From NCBI GenBank assembly GCA_902777855.1, contig CACYVN010000015.1, positions 1-33,070 of the forward strand: a stretch of DNA of 33,070 bases. The letters run 5' to 3'. A model generated the notes under the pieces. The model was not told the DNA's origin. It saw nothing but the letters and a program-made list of their open reading frames with translations, and made no database searches. This document shows, in pieces, positions 1-9,649 of this stretch. Made by a program: the position numbers and the translations under genes. The DNA comes from an uncultured bacterium. Its GTDB lineage: Bacteria > Cyanobacteriota > Vampirovibrionia > Gastranaerophilales > Gastranaerophilaceae. Position 1 is the stretch's first letter. The number at the start of each line of letters is the position of its first letter.

Positions 1-3000
1 AAATAAGGGAACGTTGAATGTATCAGGGACTAACTCCCTTGGATTAATAAGTGATGCATCGACAGCAACGGGCATCTTGAATTTGACGGGAACAATAACA
101 GCGGATAAGGCAGTAACTCAAAAAGAAGTAAACGTAAATTCCGGAACGTTAGCAAATAATGCAGTAATTACTGCAAATACTATTAATAATAAGGGTCAGA
201 TTACTTCAACGTTAGATAATTTAATTGGTTCTGTTGTCAACGATGCAAACGGTTCTGAACTTGTTGTGAGCGGTACGACTCAAGGTACAATTTCAACTTC
301 AACCGGTGTAACAAGTTCGACATTAACCTTAACGGATGATACAACTCTTGCTCATAATGTCAGTGTAACTGATACTGATTTAACAAACGGTACATTAAGA
401 CTTGAAAATGCAATGACTTATGCAACTGACAGATTTGTAGTCAGTGCAACAAATGCACTTTTGGATTTATATACAAGTGCAAATGAATCAAGAAATCTTG
501 GTGAAATTACTTTAACCAATGATATGCAGTTAGATATTGATGCAAATCTGAGCGGAACTGCTTTATCCGATACTTTGAACGGTTCTATTTCAGCTGCTTC
601 ACCTGCAGCAACAAAAATTACACTGAATAACGTAACAGTTAATGCTGATTCTAATTATAAACATACATTCACAACATTAACTACAACATTGAATGACAGA
701 ATTACTGGTTCCGGTACTGCAATATCTGCAACCGGTGTAACCGATACTTATGATTACTCTTATAGTGACGGTAAGATTGACTTCAATAAACAGGGTATGG
801 ATAATCTTGTAATTGCTGTTCGTGACAAGGAAGCAGGTTATACATTCTCCGGAGAAGAAGATATTGCAACTGATATTGATACATATACCAACTTTAATAA
901 TGACACGACAAAAGTTGGCAGTCTCGGTGCTGATTTGACTGTAAACGGAAGCGGTACCGGTACAATTGATGGGGGTAATCGTGGCGGTATAACTAATATA
1001 AGCAATACTTTAACTATTAATAATGTGGCTGATATCAAAAACTTTAGCGGTGTTGCTGTTACTAACTCTGGAGTGTTTAATGTATCCGGAACGAAATTTA
1101 CCAGCGGAATTTTAAACAGCAATACATTGAATTTCAACGGTACAAACACAATCAACGGTACAATTACTGATGCTGTAACTCCGAGCGGAACATTAACGGT
1201 TCAAACCGGTCATACTACATTTGGTAATATTGTTACTCAGAAAAATATGACTGTTTCAAGTGGTGCTCAGGCAACAATCGGTGCAGATAATCTTGTAATT
1301 ACAAGTGGCGCAATCAGTAACCTTGGTACATTGAATCTTGAAACGGGTACTGCTTTGGCAAGCAATATTACAGGTGATAATGGTGTAACTAATGTTATTG
1401 GTGATGTAACAAGTGCTAAGACAATTACTCAGGGTACATTAATAACCGCTTCAGGTAAGACATTTACAAATACTTCAAGTGTAACTGTTCATTCAACATT
1501 AACAAACAGTGGTATTATTGATAACAGCGGTACAATGGTTATCGGTACAACAACAGGGACCCCGACAGGCGGTAATTTAGGCAAGTTTGTTGATACCGAG
1601 GGTACCGGTTCACTGACAATTAATGGCGGAACAGGTGTTACTTACATCAATAATTCTTCTGACGGAATTGTTCAAAATACGTTTACTAATAATGCTAATT
1701 TGAATAATAACAATAAATTAACCGCAAGTATAACAAATACAGGCAAAATTACATCTAATGCCGATAATTTAGTTGGTACTGTTGCTAACTCCGGTGAACT
1801 TGCGCTAACAGGCGGAAGTGTTCAGAATAACATTTCTAAGAACGGCACAACAGGTGGAACTGTTAAAATTAGCAATACTGTAACATTAGGTTCAGGTAAG
1901 GCAATTTCAGGTAATGATGTTGAGCTTGTAAGCGGTTCGACTCTCAAACTTCATGGTGGTTCTATTGCAAATGCAACGAATTTGATTGCAAAATCTAATT
2001 CAACATTAGATATGCAGGATAGTTCTGTAAGTTCTGATTATATCAATATTGGTAAAGTTGATTTGAGTTCTGCTGATTTGAATATTACAATTGATGCTAA
2101 TCTGGCAAGTGTCAAAGCGGATAAAATCGCGGCAGAATCAGTAACAGGAACTAATCACATTGTAATCAGTGCAATTAATATTCTTGCTGATGCAACATCA
2201 ACAGTTCCGACTATTATTGATGTTGCTGATAATGTAACAAGAACTCATGTTCAGTTAGGCTCATTTGCATCAAATCCTGTAATGGGTATCAGTGACAGTT
2301 ATCTTGTTACATATGATGACGGTACAAGTGAATCAAGAACAACAGGTCAATTAACATTCGGCTTTGCAAATCTTGAAAGTGCGGTTAAATCTGCAGCTCA
2401 GCAAAAGACTTATGTAATGGCAGGTGATGAAGTTGTAACGGGTGATCTGGTACCGTTTAACGGCTCAACCTTAACTATCAATGCTAACGGACATTCTATA
2501 ACCGGTTCTACTCCTGCTCCTGCAGGCCTAACTGTCGGCAGTGATCAAATATTGAATTTGACAGATGCAAGTGATGTAAGCGGATTCAGTGGCGGTACAT
2601 TCTTAACAAATAACGGCGAAACAAATATTACAAGTTCAACAATTTCTGATGCTATTGTAAATAATTCCGAACTGAACCTTAATGGAGTAAATACAATTGC
2701 CGATATCAGCGGTGCTACAGGTACGACAACAGTTCAGACTGGCAAGACAATATTCAACGGCGATGTTATTCAGGATTCAATTATAATAGATAAATTAACA
2801 GGTGAAACTGCTGCCGAAGCCGAATTTAACGGTGATGTCACGGCTGATTTGACAAACAAAGGTACTACTGCATTATCTAATGCAACAACATTGACCGGTG
2901 CGGTTGATAATAGCGGAACGCTTACAAACAACGGTAATATTGGTACTACCGGTGATAAGAATACAATTACAAATAGCGGTACGTTAGATAATAACGGTGC

Positions 3001-6000
3001 AATTATTGCAACGACTATCGGTAATAGCGGTGAACTTGATAATACAGGTGGTTCTATTATCGCAACAACTATTACAAATAGTGGTGAAAATGCAGTAATT
3101 ACAACCGCAGGTGACACAATCACTGCAGCAATTGTCAATGATGCTCAGTTGAATATCACGGGCGGAAATAATGCAAATACAATTACTGGTACAGGCACAA
3201 CTACATTGAGCGGCACTACCGATAACAATGGTTCAATTACTCAGGGCACAATTGAAATCACTAACACAGGAGATGTAACAAGTAATGCCGATAATTTAAT
3301 TGCAACTGATACAACAGACGGTATTAAAAACGCAGGTCAGTTAACCTTAACAGGCGGTACAAATACAAGTGTTATTACAGGCGACGGTGACACGACTATT
3401 ACAGGTAATGTAAAAAATAATGGTACAATCACTCAAACTACAGTTGCAATTACAAGTCCGAGCGGGGAATTAACAACAGCAGGTGATACAATAACCGCTG
3501 CAATCACAAATGACGGTCAGTTGAATATTACAGGCGGAGACAACGCTAATAATATCACCGGTGGCGGAACGACGACCTTCAGCGGAACAACTAATAATAA
3601 CGGTACAATTGCTCAGAGTGTTGTTGAAGTAACCGGTACCGGCGAATTAACAACAGCAGGTGATACAATAACCGCTGCAATCACAAATGATGGTCAGTTG
3701 AATATTACAGGCGGAGACAACGCTAATAATATCACCGGTGGCGGAACGACGACCTTTAGCGGAACGACAGTTAATACCGGTACAATTGTTCAGAATACAG
3801 TCGAAGTTGCAACAACAGGTGATTTAACTACTTCTGCAAGTGATATAACAGCAGCAGTTACAAATGCCGGTAAATTAACATTCACAGGCGGTACTAATGC
3901 TAATACTATTACTGGTGCAGGTGATTTGGTTATCAGTGGTAATATTTCAAATACCGCTTCTATTTCACAAGATACATTAACTGTTGATAGCGGTAAAACA
4001 TTTACAAATAATGCATCTTCAACCAACCCTGTTACAATAGCAGACGGCATTACAAATAACGGAACAATTGCTAATAACGGCAGTATGTCTATCGGTTCAG
4101 GAACCCCGACAGGCGGTAATTTAGGTACATTCAGCGGAACAGGTTCGCTGACTCTCAACGGTGGAACGGATGTTACTTATACTAACAATTCATCAAGCGG
4201 TATCACTCAGGGAAGTGTAGTTAACAATGCTACATTACAAAATAACAATGATTTAGTTGCTGAAGTTGCAAATAACGGTACGATTATTTCTAATGCAAAT
4301 AATCTTAAAGGTGTTATAACTAATGCTGCAAATACAGAGGTTACTTTAACAGGTGGCTCAACGACAAAAGATATTTTAGGCAGCGGTAATATCACAATTC
4401 AAAATGAAGTTACACTTAATAATTCAACGGGCAGTAACTCAATTAATCTTGCAGACGGTTCTACATTAAAGATTAGAAACGACGGTGATATTTCAGGTAA
4501 CAGCAGTCTTGTTGCAAAAGGCGGTACTATAGATTTGGCTGACAGTATTATAGGAACTACCGCAGTAAATCTCGGTAATATTGATATTACAAATGCTGAT
4601 TTGAAAGTTATCATTGATACCGATTTGAGTACAGATCCGACTGCAACTTCAGATGTTATTACGGCTAATTCGGTAACAGGTTCTGACAATAAAGTATTGA
4701 TTTCAGATATCAACTTAATGCATAAATCAACTCATGGTGTACCTTTAGATGTACAGATAGCACAAGGTGCAATAATAGAAAGTGTTGATTTAGCTGCAGG
4801 TTTAAAAATTAACGGCAAATCCGTTGAAGGTGAATCTTATCTGTTGGCTTATGATAATACGACAGGTAATCTGAACTTCAGGTATGATGGTTTGTATCAG
4901 GCTGTTAAATCAAATGTACCGTCAAGAGTATATTACATGGGCAAAGATGAAAATGTAAATCAGGATCTTGGCGATATGGGCGGTCCGACAACAGGTGATA
5001 ACAAAGGTACGTTGACAATCAATGGTAATCAATACAGTATTAACGGCAACAATCACGAAGGCATAAATGTCGGTGCAGATCAAACCTTGTATGTCAACGA
5101 AGTTGGTAAACTTGCAGATGACGGCAGTGTGTTGAAATCATATAACGGATTTGAAAAGGCAATAGATGTTGCTGCAGGCGGTAAGTTAACCGTTGAAGAT
5201 TCCGTATTTGACGGAAATACAACTGATGTTAATAATAACGGCACATTTACACTGAAAGGTAATAACACTTTCAATGATGTGATTGCGTCGACCAATAATA
5301 CCGGTGCTATGACTGTTAGTGATGGTACATCTACATTTAATGATACTGTAACGCAAAATAGCATTACTGTTAATGACGGTGCAGCTGCTAATTTCAATGC
5401 TAACGTAACTTCTGATATTGCTAACTCAGGAACGACAACCAATGCAGGTACATTAACAGGTGATGTATCTAATACCGGTGACAATGCAACCTTCAATAAC
5501 AACGGTAAAGTAAGCGGTAATGTAACCGAAAACAGCGGAACATTTAACAACAACGGTAAAGAAGTTACGGGTAATGTAACATCAAATAGCGGAACATTTA
5601 ACAACAAAGGCGGAACTGTTGGCGGGAATGTTGAATCTTCAGGTACATTTGACAATTCGAATAACGGCAATGTTAACGGTAATGTCAATTCAACAGGTAC
5701 GTTTAACAATAACAGCGGTAGCGTAATCGGTGATGTTATTGCATCAGGTACCTTCAACAACGATAACGGCACAATTGGCGGAGATGTTAATAACGGTGGT
5801 ATATTTAGTAATAAAGGCGGTACTATCGCAGGTGATTTAACAACTTCAGGTACATTTGACAATTCAAGCAACGGAAAAGTCAGTGGTAATGTTGATATTA
5901 CAGCCGGTACCTTCAATAATGAAGTCGGAAAAATTATTGGTGATGTTACTAATGCAGGTACTTTAGATACTAACCTCAATAATATCGGCGGAACTATTGC

Positions 6001-9000
6001 AAACAACGGTACAATGAACGTCAGTGGCGGAACTGTTCAGAATGATATTACAGGCACAGGTACAGCTAATGTTAATGGTGATATTACAAATACTAATAAT
6101 ATAACTCAGGGTACAGTTAATGTTGCTTCCGGTAATAAGATTACAAATACGGGCAATTTGACTATTAACGATGCTCTTGATAATAAGGGTAATATTACTG
6201 GCACAGGTGTATTGAATATCGGTGATAATGCGGTTGCTGATAATACAAGTGGCAGTGTTCTTCAGGATACAATCAATATTGGCAGTGGTGCAAGTGTTAC
6301 AACAAATGCCAATGACTTTAATGCGTTAAGCGGTATAAATAATGACGGAACACTTACTTATACTGGAGGTACCGTAAGAAGCAATATTACAGGTGCAACA
6401 ACGGGTGTAGTTAATCTTGGAGATGATGCAACATCTTCTACAAATGTTGATATACCTTTGAATTCAGCAATCAGCGGTAATCAGATTAATCTTAACAATG
6501 CAATTATTACATTCGGACCGAATGCTGATATTACCGGTGCTTCTTCATTGAATGTAAATGCCGGTGGTATAGATGTAATGGATAATCAATTGACATCTAC
6601 AAATCTTGGTAATGTTAATCTCAACGGTAAGTCTAACTTAGCTATGGACTTCAATTTGAACGATATGACATCCGATACATTTATCGCAAATGTTACAAAT
6701 AACGGCGGAATGTTCAATATTGATAAGCTTAATGTGATGGGTACAACTCTTAAAGATAACATTAAGATTCATTTGGGTGATACAACAGGTTTGGGTCAAT
6801 CTAATGTAACTTCTGATACATTTGATTTACCGTCAATTTTAACTCCAATCAGAAAGATTAATGGTAGAGTTGAAGATGGCTACTTGATGTATGCTCCGGC
6901 AGGCAACAAATATACAGACTTTAATCCTGCGGTATTGGCTACTCCGATTGCTGCACAGGTTGGCGGATATTTGAGTCAGTTAAATTCTTATGATGAAGCA
7001 TTCAGAAATCTTGATATGAAGATGTTAATGACTCAGGAAGAAAGAAATGCATGGAAATTGCAGAACAAATATGCATCTGCTGATGGTCCGCAGGTATTTA
7101 GTCCGCTTTATTTACCTGAAAAAGACAAAGCATTATGGGCAAGACCGTATGCTACATTTGAACATGTCGGTTTGAATAACGGACCGAACGTAAATAATAC
7201 TATGTATGGTACATTCTTTGGTGGTGACAGCGAAATGAAAGAACTTCGTCACGGCTGGGATTATCAATGGAGTGCTTATGTAGGCTACAACGGTTCACAT
7301 CAATCTTACAGCGGTGTTGATATTTACCAAAACGGCGGTAATTTGGGTGTAACAGGCGCATGGTTCAAAGGCAACTTCTTTACCGCATTGACCGCAAATG
7401 TTGGTGCAAGTATTGCAGATGAATCAACAATGTTTGGCAGTGAAGATATACCGATGATAATGGGCGGTGTCGCATCTAAGACAGGTTATAATATTCAGCT
7501 TGCAAAAGGTAAATTCATTATTCAGCCTAACTATTTAATGAGTTACACATTTGTACAGTCAATGAATTATAAATCTAAATCGGGTGCACATATCAACGGT
7601 AAATCGCTTAACGGTATTCAAATTGCTCCGGGTATCAAGTTTATCGGCAATCTCAAGGGCGGATGGCAGCCTTATGCAAGTATCAGAATGGTATGGAATA
7701 CAATTGATAAGACAAGATATACTGCAGAAGATATCGCATTACCTCAAATGAGTGTTGCTCCATACTTCCAGTATGGTTTAGGCTTACAAAAACGCTGGGG
7801 TGACAGATTCACAGGCTTCTTACAAGCGATGGCAAGAAGCGGCGGCAGAAACGGTGTTGCATTGTCAGCAGGCTTCAGATGGGCAATCGGTAAGGATTAC
7901 CATGATTATCCGCAGGATTACAAGAACAGAATCCCGACTTCATCAGGTGTATCTGCTGAAAAACAAAAATCTGTTATTAAATCAACAGAGGCTAAATCTT
8001 CAGAAACTAAGTCTAAAGAAATAAAACAGACTGAAATTAAACAATTAGCTCCAAAACAGGTTAAAGATGTTAAACCGGTTAAACAAACTGTCGATAAGAC
8101 AAAACTGCAAAAACAACAGACAGTAAAACCTGTTTCTGTTGATGTTCAAAAACCTGAAAAAGTTAAAGAAACTAAGGTTAAAGAAATTAAACCTGTTAAA
8201 GTTCAGGAAACAAAACCTGCAAAAGTACAGGAAGTTAAGCCGTCTAAGACAAGAGTTGAAGAACTTAAACCGACAGTACAAAAGGTTGAAAAACTGCAAG
8301 TAGAAAAACAACAACCGACAACAACGAAGAAAAAAGGTTTCTTCTCAGGATTGTTTAGCGGTATGGATGCACCTGCAGATTATCAGACAACCAAGTCAAA
8401 GGATGGTAAAACGGTCATTAAAGGTTTGACTGATTACGAAAAGAAACATCTTGAATACACTACAAGAACCAAGATGAATGCGGATATTACAAAAGATTCC
8501 GTTCAGACTAAAACTGTCAAACCTACAGCTCAAAAACAAAATAAAGGAATAAAAACTGAACAAACTGTTGAAAAACAACAAAAAATTCAACAAACGGTTA
8601 CTCCTGCAGTACAAAAAGTTGAAAAACCCGTAAAAGCAAAGGAACTTAAACCTGTCAAAGAAACAGTTAAGAAACTTCCGAAGCAGACTGTAGAAAAACC
8701 GACTAAAGAGGTTAAACCGGCAGTTCAAAAAACGGTTGATGAGGTTAAACCTGTAAAAGTTCAGAATGTACAAACAAAAGAAGTAAAACCGGTAAAGGCA
8801 AAAGAACTTAAACCTGTTAAAGAAACAGTTAAGAAACTTCCAAAACAGACAGCAGAAAAACCGACTAAAGAGGTTAAACCGGTTAAGGTTAAAGAAGTTA
8901 AGTCTAAAGAAGCTAAAACTGAAATTCAAAAGCAAGGTGAAAGAAAAATTATTAATCAGTTAACCGAGCAGGAAAAGAAACATCTTGAATACACCACAAG

Positions 9001-9286
9001 AACCAAGATGAATCCAAACAGAGCTGAAACTCAAAAAGAAATCAAACCTGTATCACAGAAACAGATTAAAGAAGTTAAGCCTGCTGTAGAAAAACAGGTT
9101 AAAGAAACAAATGAACTTCAACCGGCAGTTCAAAAAACGGTTGATGAGGTTAAACCTGTAAAAGTTCAGAATGTACAAACAAAAGAAGTAAAACCTGTGA
9201 AGGCAAAAGAACTTAAACCTGTTAAAGAAACAGTTAAGAAACTTCCAAAACAGACTGTAGAAAAACCGACTAAAGAGGTTGACTAA
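1..9286 (+). CDS. Giant autotransporter adhesin (type Va), 5' partial, 3' frameshifted
   Basis: The frame is open to the left edge (NKGTLNVSGT reads through), so the start and signal peptide lie upstream. More than 3,090 residues are visible. Residues 1 to about 2300, counted from base 14, are Asn/Thr/Gly/Ser-rich, with endless short NNGTI / ITNSGE / LTGGT turns. This is typical of a parallel beta-helix passenger exposed on the cell surface. Residues about 2374-2629 (from LWARPY to FRWAIGKDY) look like an autotransporter beta-barrel, with alternating aromatic and polar strands and a last strand rich in aromatics. Barrels normally end the protein. Here a Lys/Pro/Val-rich tail of about 460 residues follows before the stop at 9284, and a 13-bp duplication at 9268-9293 causes that stop. 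Without it the frame runs on to 9506. The probable role is adhesion or surface interaction; no specific ligand can be inferred. Confidence 0.85.
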   Translation, partial: NKGTLNVSGTNSLGLISDASTATGILNLTGTITADKAVTQKEVNVNSGTLANNAVITANTINNKGQITSTLDNLIGSVVNDANGSELVVSGTTQGTISTSTGVTSSTLTLTDDTTLAHNVSVTDTDLTNGTLRLENAMTYATDRFVVSATNALLDLYTSANESRNLGEITLTNDMQLDIDANLSGTALSDTLNGSISAASPAATKITLNNVTVNADSNYKHTFTTLTTTLNDRITGSGTAISATGVTDTYDYSYSDGKIDFNKQGMDNLVIAVRDKEAGYTFSGEEDIATDIDTYTNFNNDTTKVGSLGADLTVNGSGTGTIDGGNRGGITNISNTLTINNVADIKNFSGVAVTNSGVFNVSGTKFTSGILNSNTLNFNGTNTINGTITDAVTPSGTLTVQTGHTTFGNIVTQKNMTVSSGAQATIGADNLVITSGAISNLGTLNLETGTALASNITGDNGVTNVIGDVTSAKTITQGTLITASGKTFTNTSSVTVHSTLTNSGIIDNSGTMVIGTTTGTPTGGNLGKFVDTEGTGSLTINGGTGVTYINNSSDGIVQNTFTNNANLNNNNKLTASITNTGKITSNADNLVGTVANSGELALTGGSVQNNISKNGTTGGTVKISNTVTLGSGKAISGNDVELVSGSTLKLHGGSIANATNLIAKSNSTLDMQDSSVSSDYINIGKVDLSSADLNITIDANLASVKADKIAAESVTGTNHIVISAINILADATSTVPTIIDVADNVTRTHVQLGSFASNPVMGISDSYLVTYDDGTSESRTTGQLTFGFANLESAVKSAAQQKTYVMAGDEVVTGDLVPFNGSTLTINANGHSITGSTPAPAGLTVGSDQILNLTDASDVSGFSGGTFLTNNGETNITSSTISDAIVNNSELNLNGVNTIADISGATGTTTVQTGKTIFNGDVIQDSIIIDKLTGETAAEAEFNGDVTADLTNKGTTALSNATTLTGAVDNSGTLTNNGNIGTTGDKNTITNSGTLDNNGAIIATTIGNSGELDNTGGSIIATTITNSGENAVITTAGDTITAAIVNDAQLNITGGNNANTITGTGTTTLSGTTDNNGSITQGTIEITNTGDVTSNADNLIATDTTDGIKNAGQLTLTGGTNTSVITGDGDTTITGNVKNNGTITQTTVAITSPSGELTTAGDTITAAITNDGQLNITGGDNANNITGGGTTTFSGTTNNNGTIAQSVVEVTGTGELTTAGDTITAAITNDGQLNITGGDNANNITGGGTTTFSGTTVNTGTIVQNTVEVATTGDLTTSASDITAAVTNAGKLTFTGGTNANTITGAGDLVISGNISNTASISQDTLTVDSGKTFTNNASSTNPVTIADGITNNGTIANNGSMSIGSGTPTGGNLGTFSGTGSLTLNGGTDVTYTNNSSSGITQGSVVNNATLQNNNDLVAEVANNGTIISNANNLKGVITNAANTEVTLTGGSTTKDILGSGNITIQNEVTLNNSTGSNSINLADGSTLKIRNDGDISGNSSLVAKGGTIDLADSIIGTTAVNLGNIDITNADLKVIIDTDLSTDPTATSDVITANSVTGSDNKVLISDINLMHKSTHGVPLDVQIAQGAIIESVDLAAGLKINGKSVEGESYLLAYDNTTGNLNFRYDGLYQAVKSNVPSRVYYMGKDENVNQDLGDMGGPTTGDNKGTLTINGNQYSINGNNHEGINVGADQTLYVNEVGKLADDGSVLKSYNGFEKAIDVAAGGKLTVEDSVFDGNTTDVNNNGTFTLKGNNTFNDVIASTNNTGAMTVSDGTSTFNDTVTQNSITVNDGAAANFNANVTSDIANSGTTTNAGTLTGDVSNTGDNATFNNNGKVSGNVTENSGTFNNNGKEVTGNVTSNSGTFNNKGGTVGGNVESSGTFDNSNNGNVNGNVNSTGTFNNNSGSVIGDVIASGTFNNDNGTIGGDVNNGGIFSNKGGTIAGDLTTSGTFDNSSNGKVSGNVDITAGTFNNEVGKIIGDVTNAGTLDTNLNNIGGTIANNGTMNVSGGTVQNDITGTGTANVNGDITNTNNITQGTVNVASGNKITNTGNLTINDALDNKGNITGTGVLNIGDNAVADNTSGSVLQDTINIGSGASVTTNANDFNALSGINNDGTLTYTGGTVRSNITGATTGVVNLGDDATSSTNVDIPLNSAISGNQINLNNAIITFGPNADITGASSLNVNAGGIDVMDNQLTSTNLGNVNLNGKSNLAMDFNLNDMTSDTFIANVTNNGGMFNIDKLNVMGTTLKDNIKIHLGDTTGLGQSNVTSDTFDLPSILTPIRKINGRVEDGYLMYAPAGNKYTDFNPAVLATPIAAQVGGYLSQLNSYDEAFRNLDMKMLMTQEERNAWKLQNKYASADGPQVFSPLYLPEKDKALWARPYATFEHVGLNNGPNVNNTMYGTFFGGDSEMKELRHGWDYQWSAYVGYNGSHQSYSGVDIYQNGGNLGVTGAWFKGNFFTALTANVGASIADESTMFGSEDIPMIMGGVASKTGYNIQLAKGKFIIQPNYLMSYTFVQSMNYKSKSGAHINGKSLNGIQIAPGIKFIGNLKGGWQPYASIRMVWNTIDKTRYTAEDIALPQMSVAPYFQYGLGLQKRWGDRFTGFLQAMARSGGRNGVALSAGFRWAIGKDYHDYPQDYKNRIPTSSGVSAEKQKSVIKSTEAKSSETKSKEIKQTEIKQLAPKQVKDVKPVKQTVDKTKLQKQQTVKPVSVDVQKPEKVKETKVKEIKPVKVQETKPAKVQEVKPSKTRVEELKPTVQKVEKLQVEKQQPTTTKKKGFFSGLFSGMDAPADYQTTKSKDGKTVIKGLTDYEKKHLEYTTRTKMNADITKDSVQTKTVKPTAQKQNKGIKTEQTVEKQQKIQQTVTPAVQKVEKPVKAKELKPVKETVKKLPKQTVEKPTKEVKPAVQKTVDEVKPVKVQNVQTKEVKPVKAKELKPVKETVKKLPKQTAEKPTKEVKPVKVKEVKSKEAKTEIQKQGERKIINQLTEQEKKHLEYTTRTKMNPNRAETQKEIKPVSQKQIKEVKPAVEKQVKETNELQPAVQKTVDEVKPVKVQNVQTKEVKPVKAKELKPVKETVKKLPKQTVEKPTKEVD
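3467..3588 (+). repeat. 122-bp direct repeat, copy 1 (autotransporter passenger)
   Basis: This copy encodes ELTTAGDTITAAITNDGQLN and the following ITGGDNANNITGGGTTTFSGT. It recurs at 3644-3765 with only a couple of base changes, offset by 177 bp (59 codons). It is a recent in-frame duplication within the beta-helix. Confidence 0.85.
3644..3765 (+). repeat. 122-bp direct repeat, copy 2 (autotransporter passenger)
   Basis: This is the partner of 3467-3588. The near-identical DNA indicates recent duplication or ongoing gene conversion, whereas the rest of the passenger repeats are diverged. Confidence 0.85.
8716..8875 (+). repeat. 160-bp direct repeat, copy 1 (tail of autotransporter)
   Basis: This copy begins accggcagttcaaaaaacgg and is nearly identical to 9121-9280. 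I count about four mismatches in 160 positions, around 8792-8795 and 8851-8853. It encodes PAVQKTVDEVKPVKVQNVQ and onward to PTKEV. The copies are 405 bp apart (135 codons), so recombination between them would delete an in-frame tail module. Confidence 0.85.
9121..9280 (+). repeat. 160-bp direct repeat, copy 2 (tail of autotransporter)
   Basis: This is the partner of 8716-8875. Its right end is the first unit of the 13-bp tandem duplication, so the frameshift sits exactly where this repeat ends. Confidence 0.85.
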
Positions 9287-9293
9287 AGAGGTT
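9268..9293 (+). repeat. 13-bp perfect tandem duplication causing a frameshift
   Basis: The 13-base unit gactaaagaggtt occurs at 9268-9280 and again at 9281-9293. Related sites in the same gene (for example 8861-8875) carry a single copy that reads through as PTKEVKP. The extra 13 bases (12 + 1) shift the frame by one and create the TAA at 9284-9286. Replication slippage would add or remove one unit. Confidence 0.9.
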
Positions 9294-9506
9294 AAGCCGG
9301 CTAAGGTTAAAGAAGTTAAAGAAGTAAAACAAAAAGTTCAAAAAGAGAAAAAACAGTCTGTAATGAATGTACCTGTTCAGACAAGACAAACAGTTCAGAC
9401 TGCTCCCGGTGAACTGAAAGTTATCAAACAATTATCTGATAAAGAAAAGAAACATCTTGAACATACAACAAGAACCAAGATGCATGCAATTGTTGATAAA
9501 TTGTAA
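9287..9506 (+). pseudogene. Out-of-frame C-terminal end of the autotransporter tail
   Basis: This frame, +1 relative to the autotransporter frame, continues the same Lys/Pro/Val-rich tail without a break (TKEVKPAKVKEVKEVK...). It ends with a third copy of the tail motif, here EKKHLEHTTRTKM, followed by a natural-looking stop at 9504-9506. It has no Shine-Dalgarno sequence or ATG of its own at the left end, so it is best read as the real C-terminus, cut off by the 13-bp duplication. Independent translation is unlikely. Either the duplication is real (a phase-variable or decayed tail) or it is an assembly error. Confidence 0.75.
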
Positions 9507-9541
9507 TTAAGATTTTAAATCTATTTCTATAAAACAAATCA

Positions 9542-9567
9542 GCCCTACACTTCCGCAGGGCACTTTT
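9542..9567 (+). terminator. Possible intrinsic terminator after the autotransporter
   Basis: The arms GCCCT (9542-9546) and AGGGC (9557-9561) form a 5-bp GC-rich stem with a 10-nt loop, followed by acttttcc. The stem is short and the T-run imperfect, so this is a weak candidate. Its position 36 bases after the tail's stop supports it. Confidence 0.45.
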
Positions 9568-9649
9568 CCTTGTGTGGATTTCAGAGTACAGACTAAATAT
9601 TACCACATTGTAGGATTACTATTTTTTGTTTGTTGTCGAAAATAATATT

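Noticed and set aside
838-6006. Minus-strand open frames of 60-308 residues inside the autotransporter gene
   Set aside because: They are Val/Leu/Pro-rich mirror translations of the Thr/Asn/Gly-rich repeats, with no ribosome sites. The plus-strand frame is open for over 9 kb with meaningful repeats.
7800-8935. Plus and minus frames in the barrel and tail (for example Phe/Leu/Asn/Arg-rich minus frames at 8045-8935)
   Set aside because: They are antisense of Lys/Pro/Val-rich repeats or an alternative frame of the barrel; no independent coding signals.
9255-9300. Programmed ribosomal frameshift at the end of the autotransporter
   Set aside because: I see no slippery heptamer followed by a structure. 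The exact 13-bp tandem duplication explains the frame change more simply.
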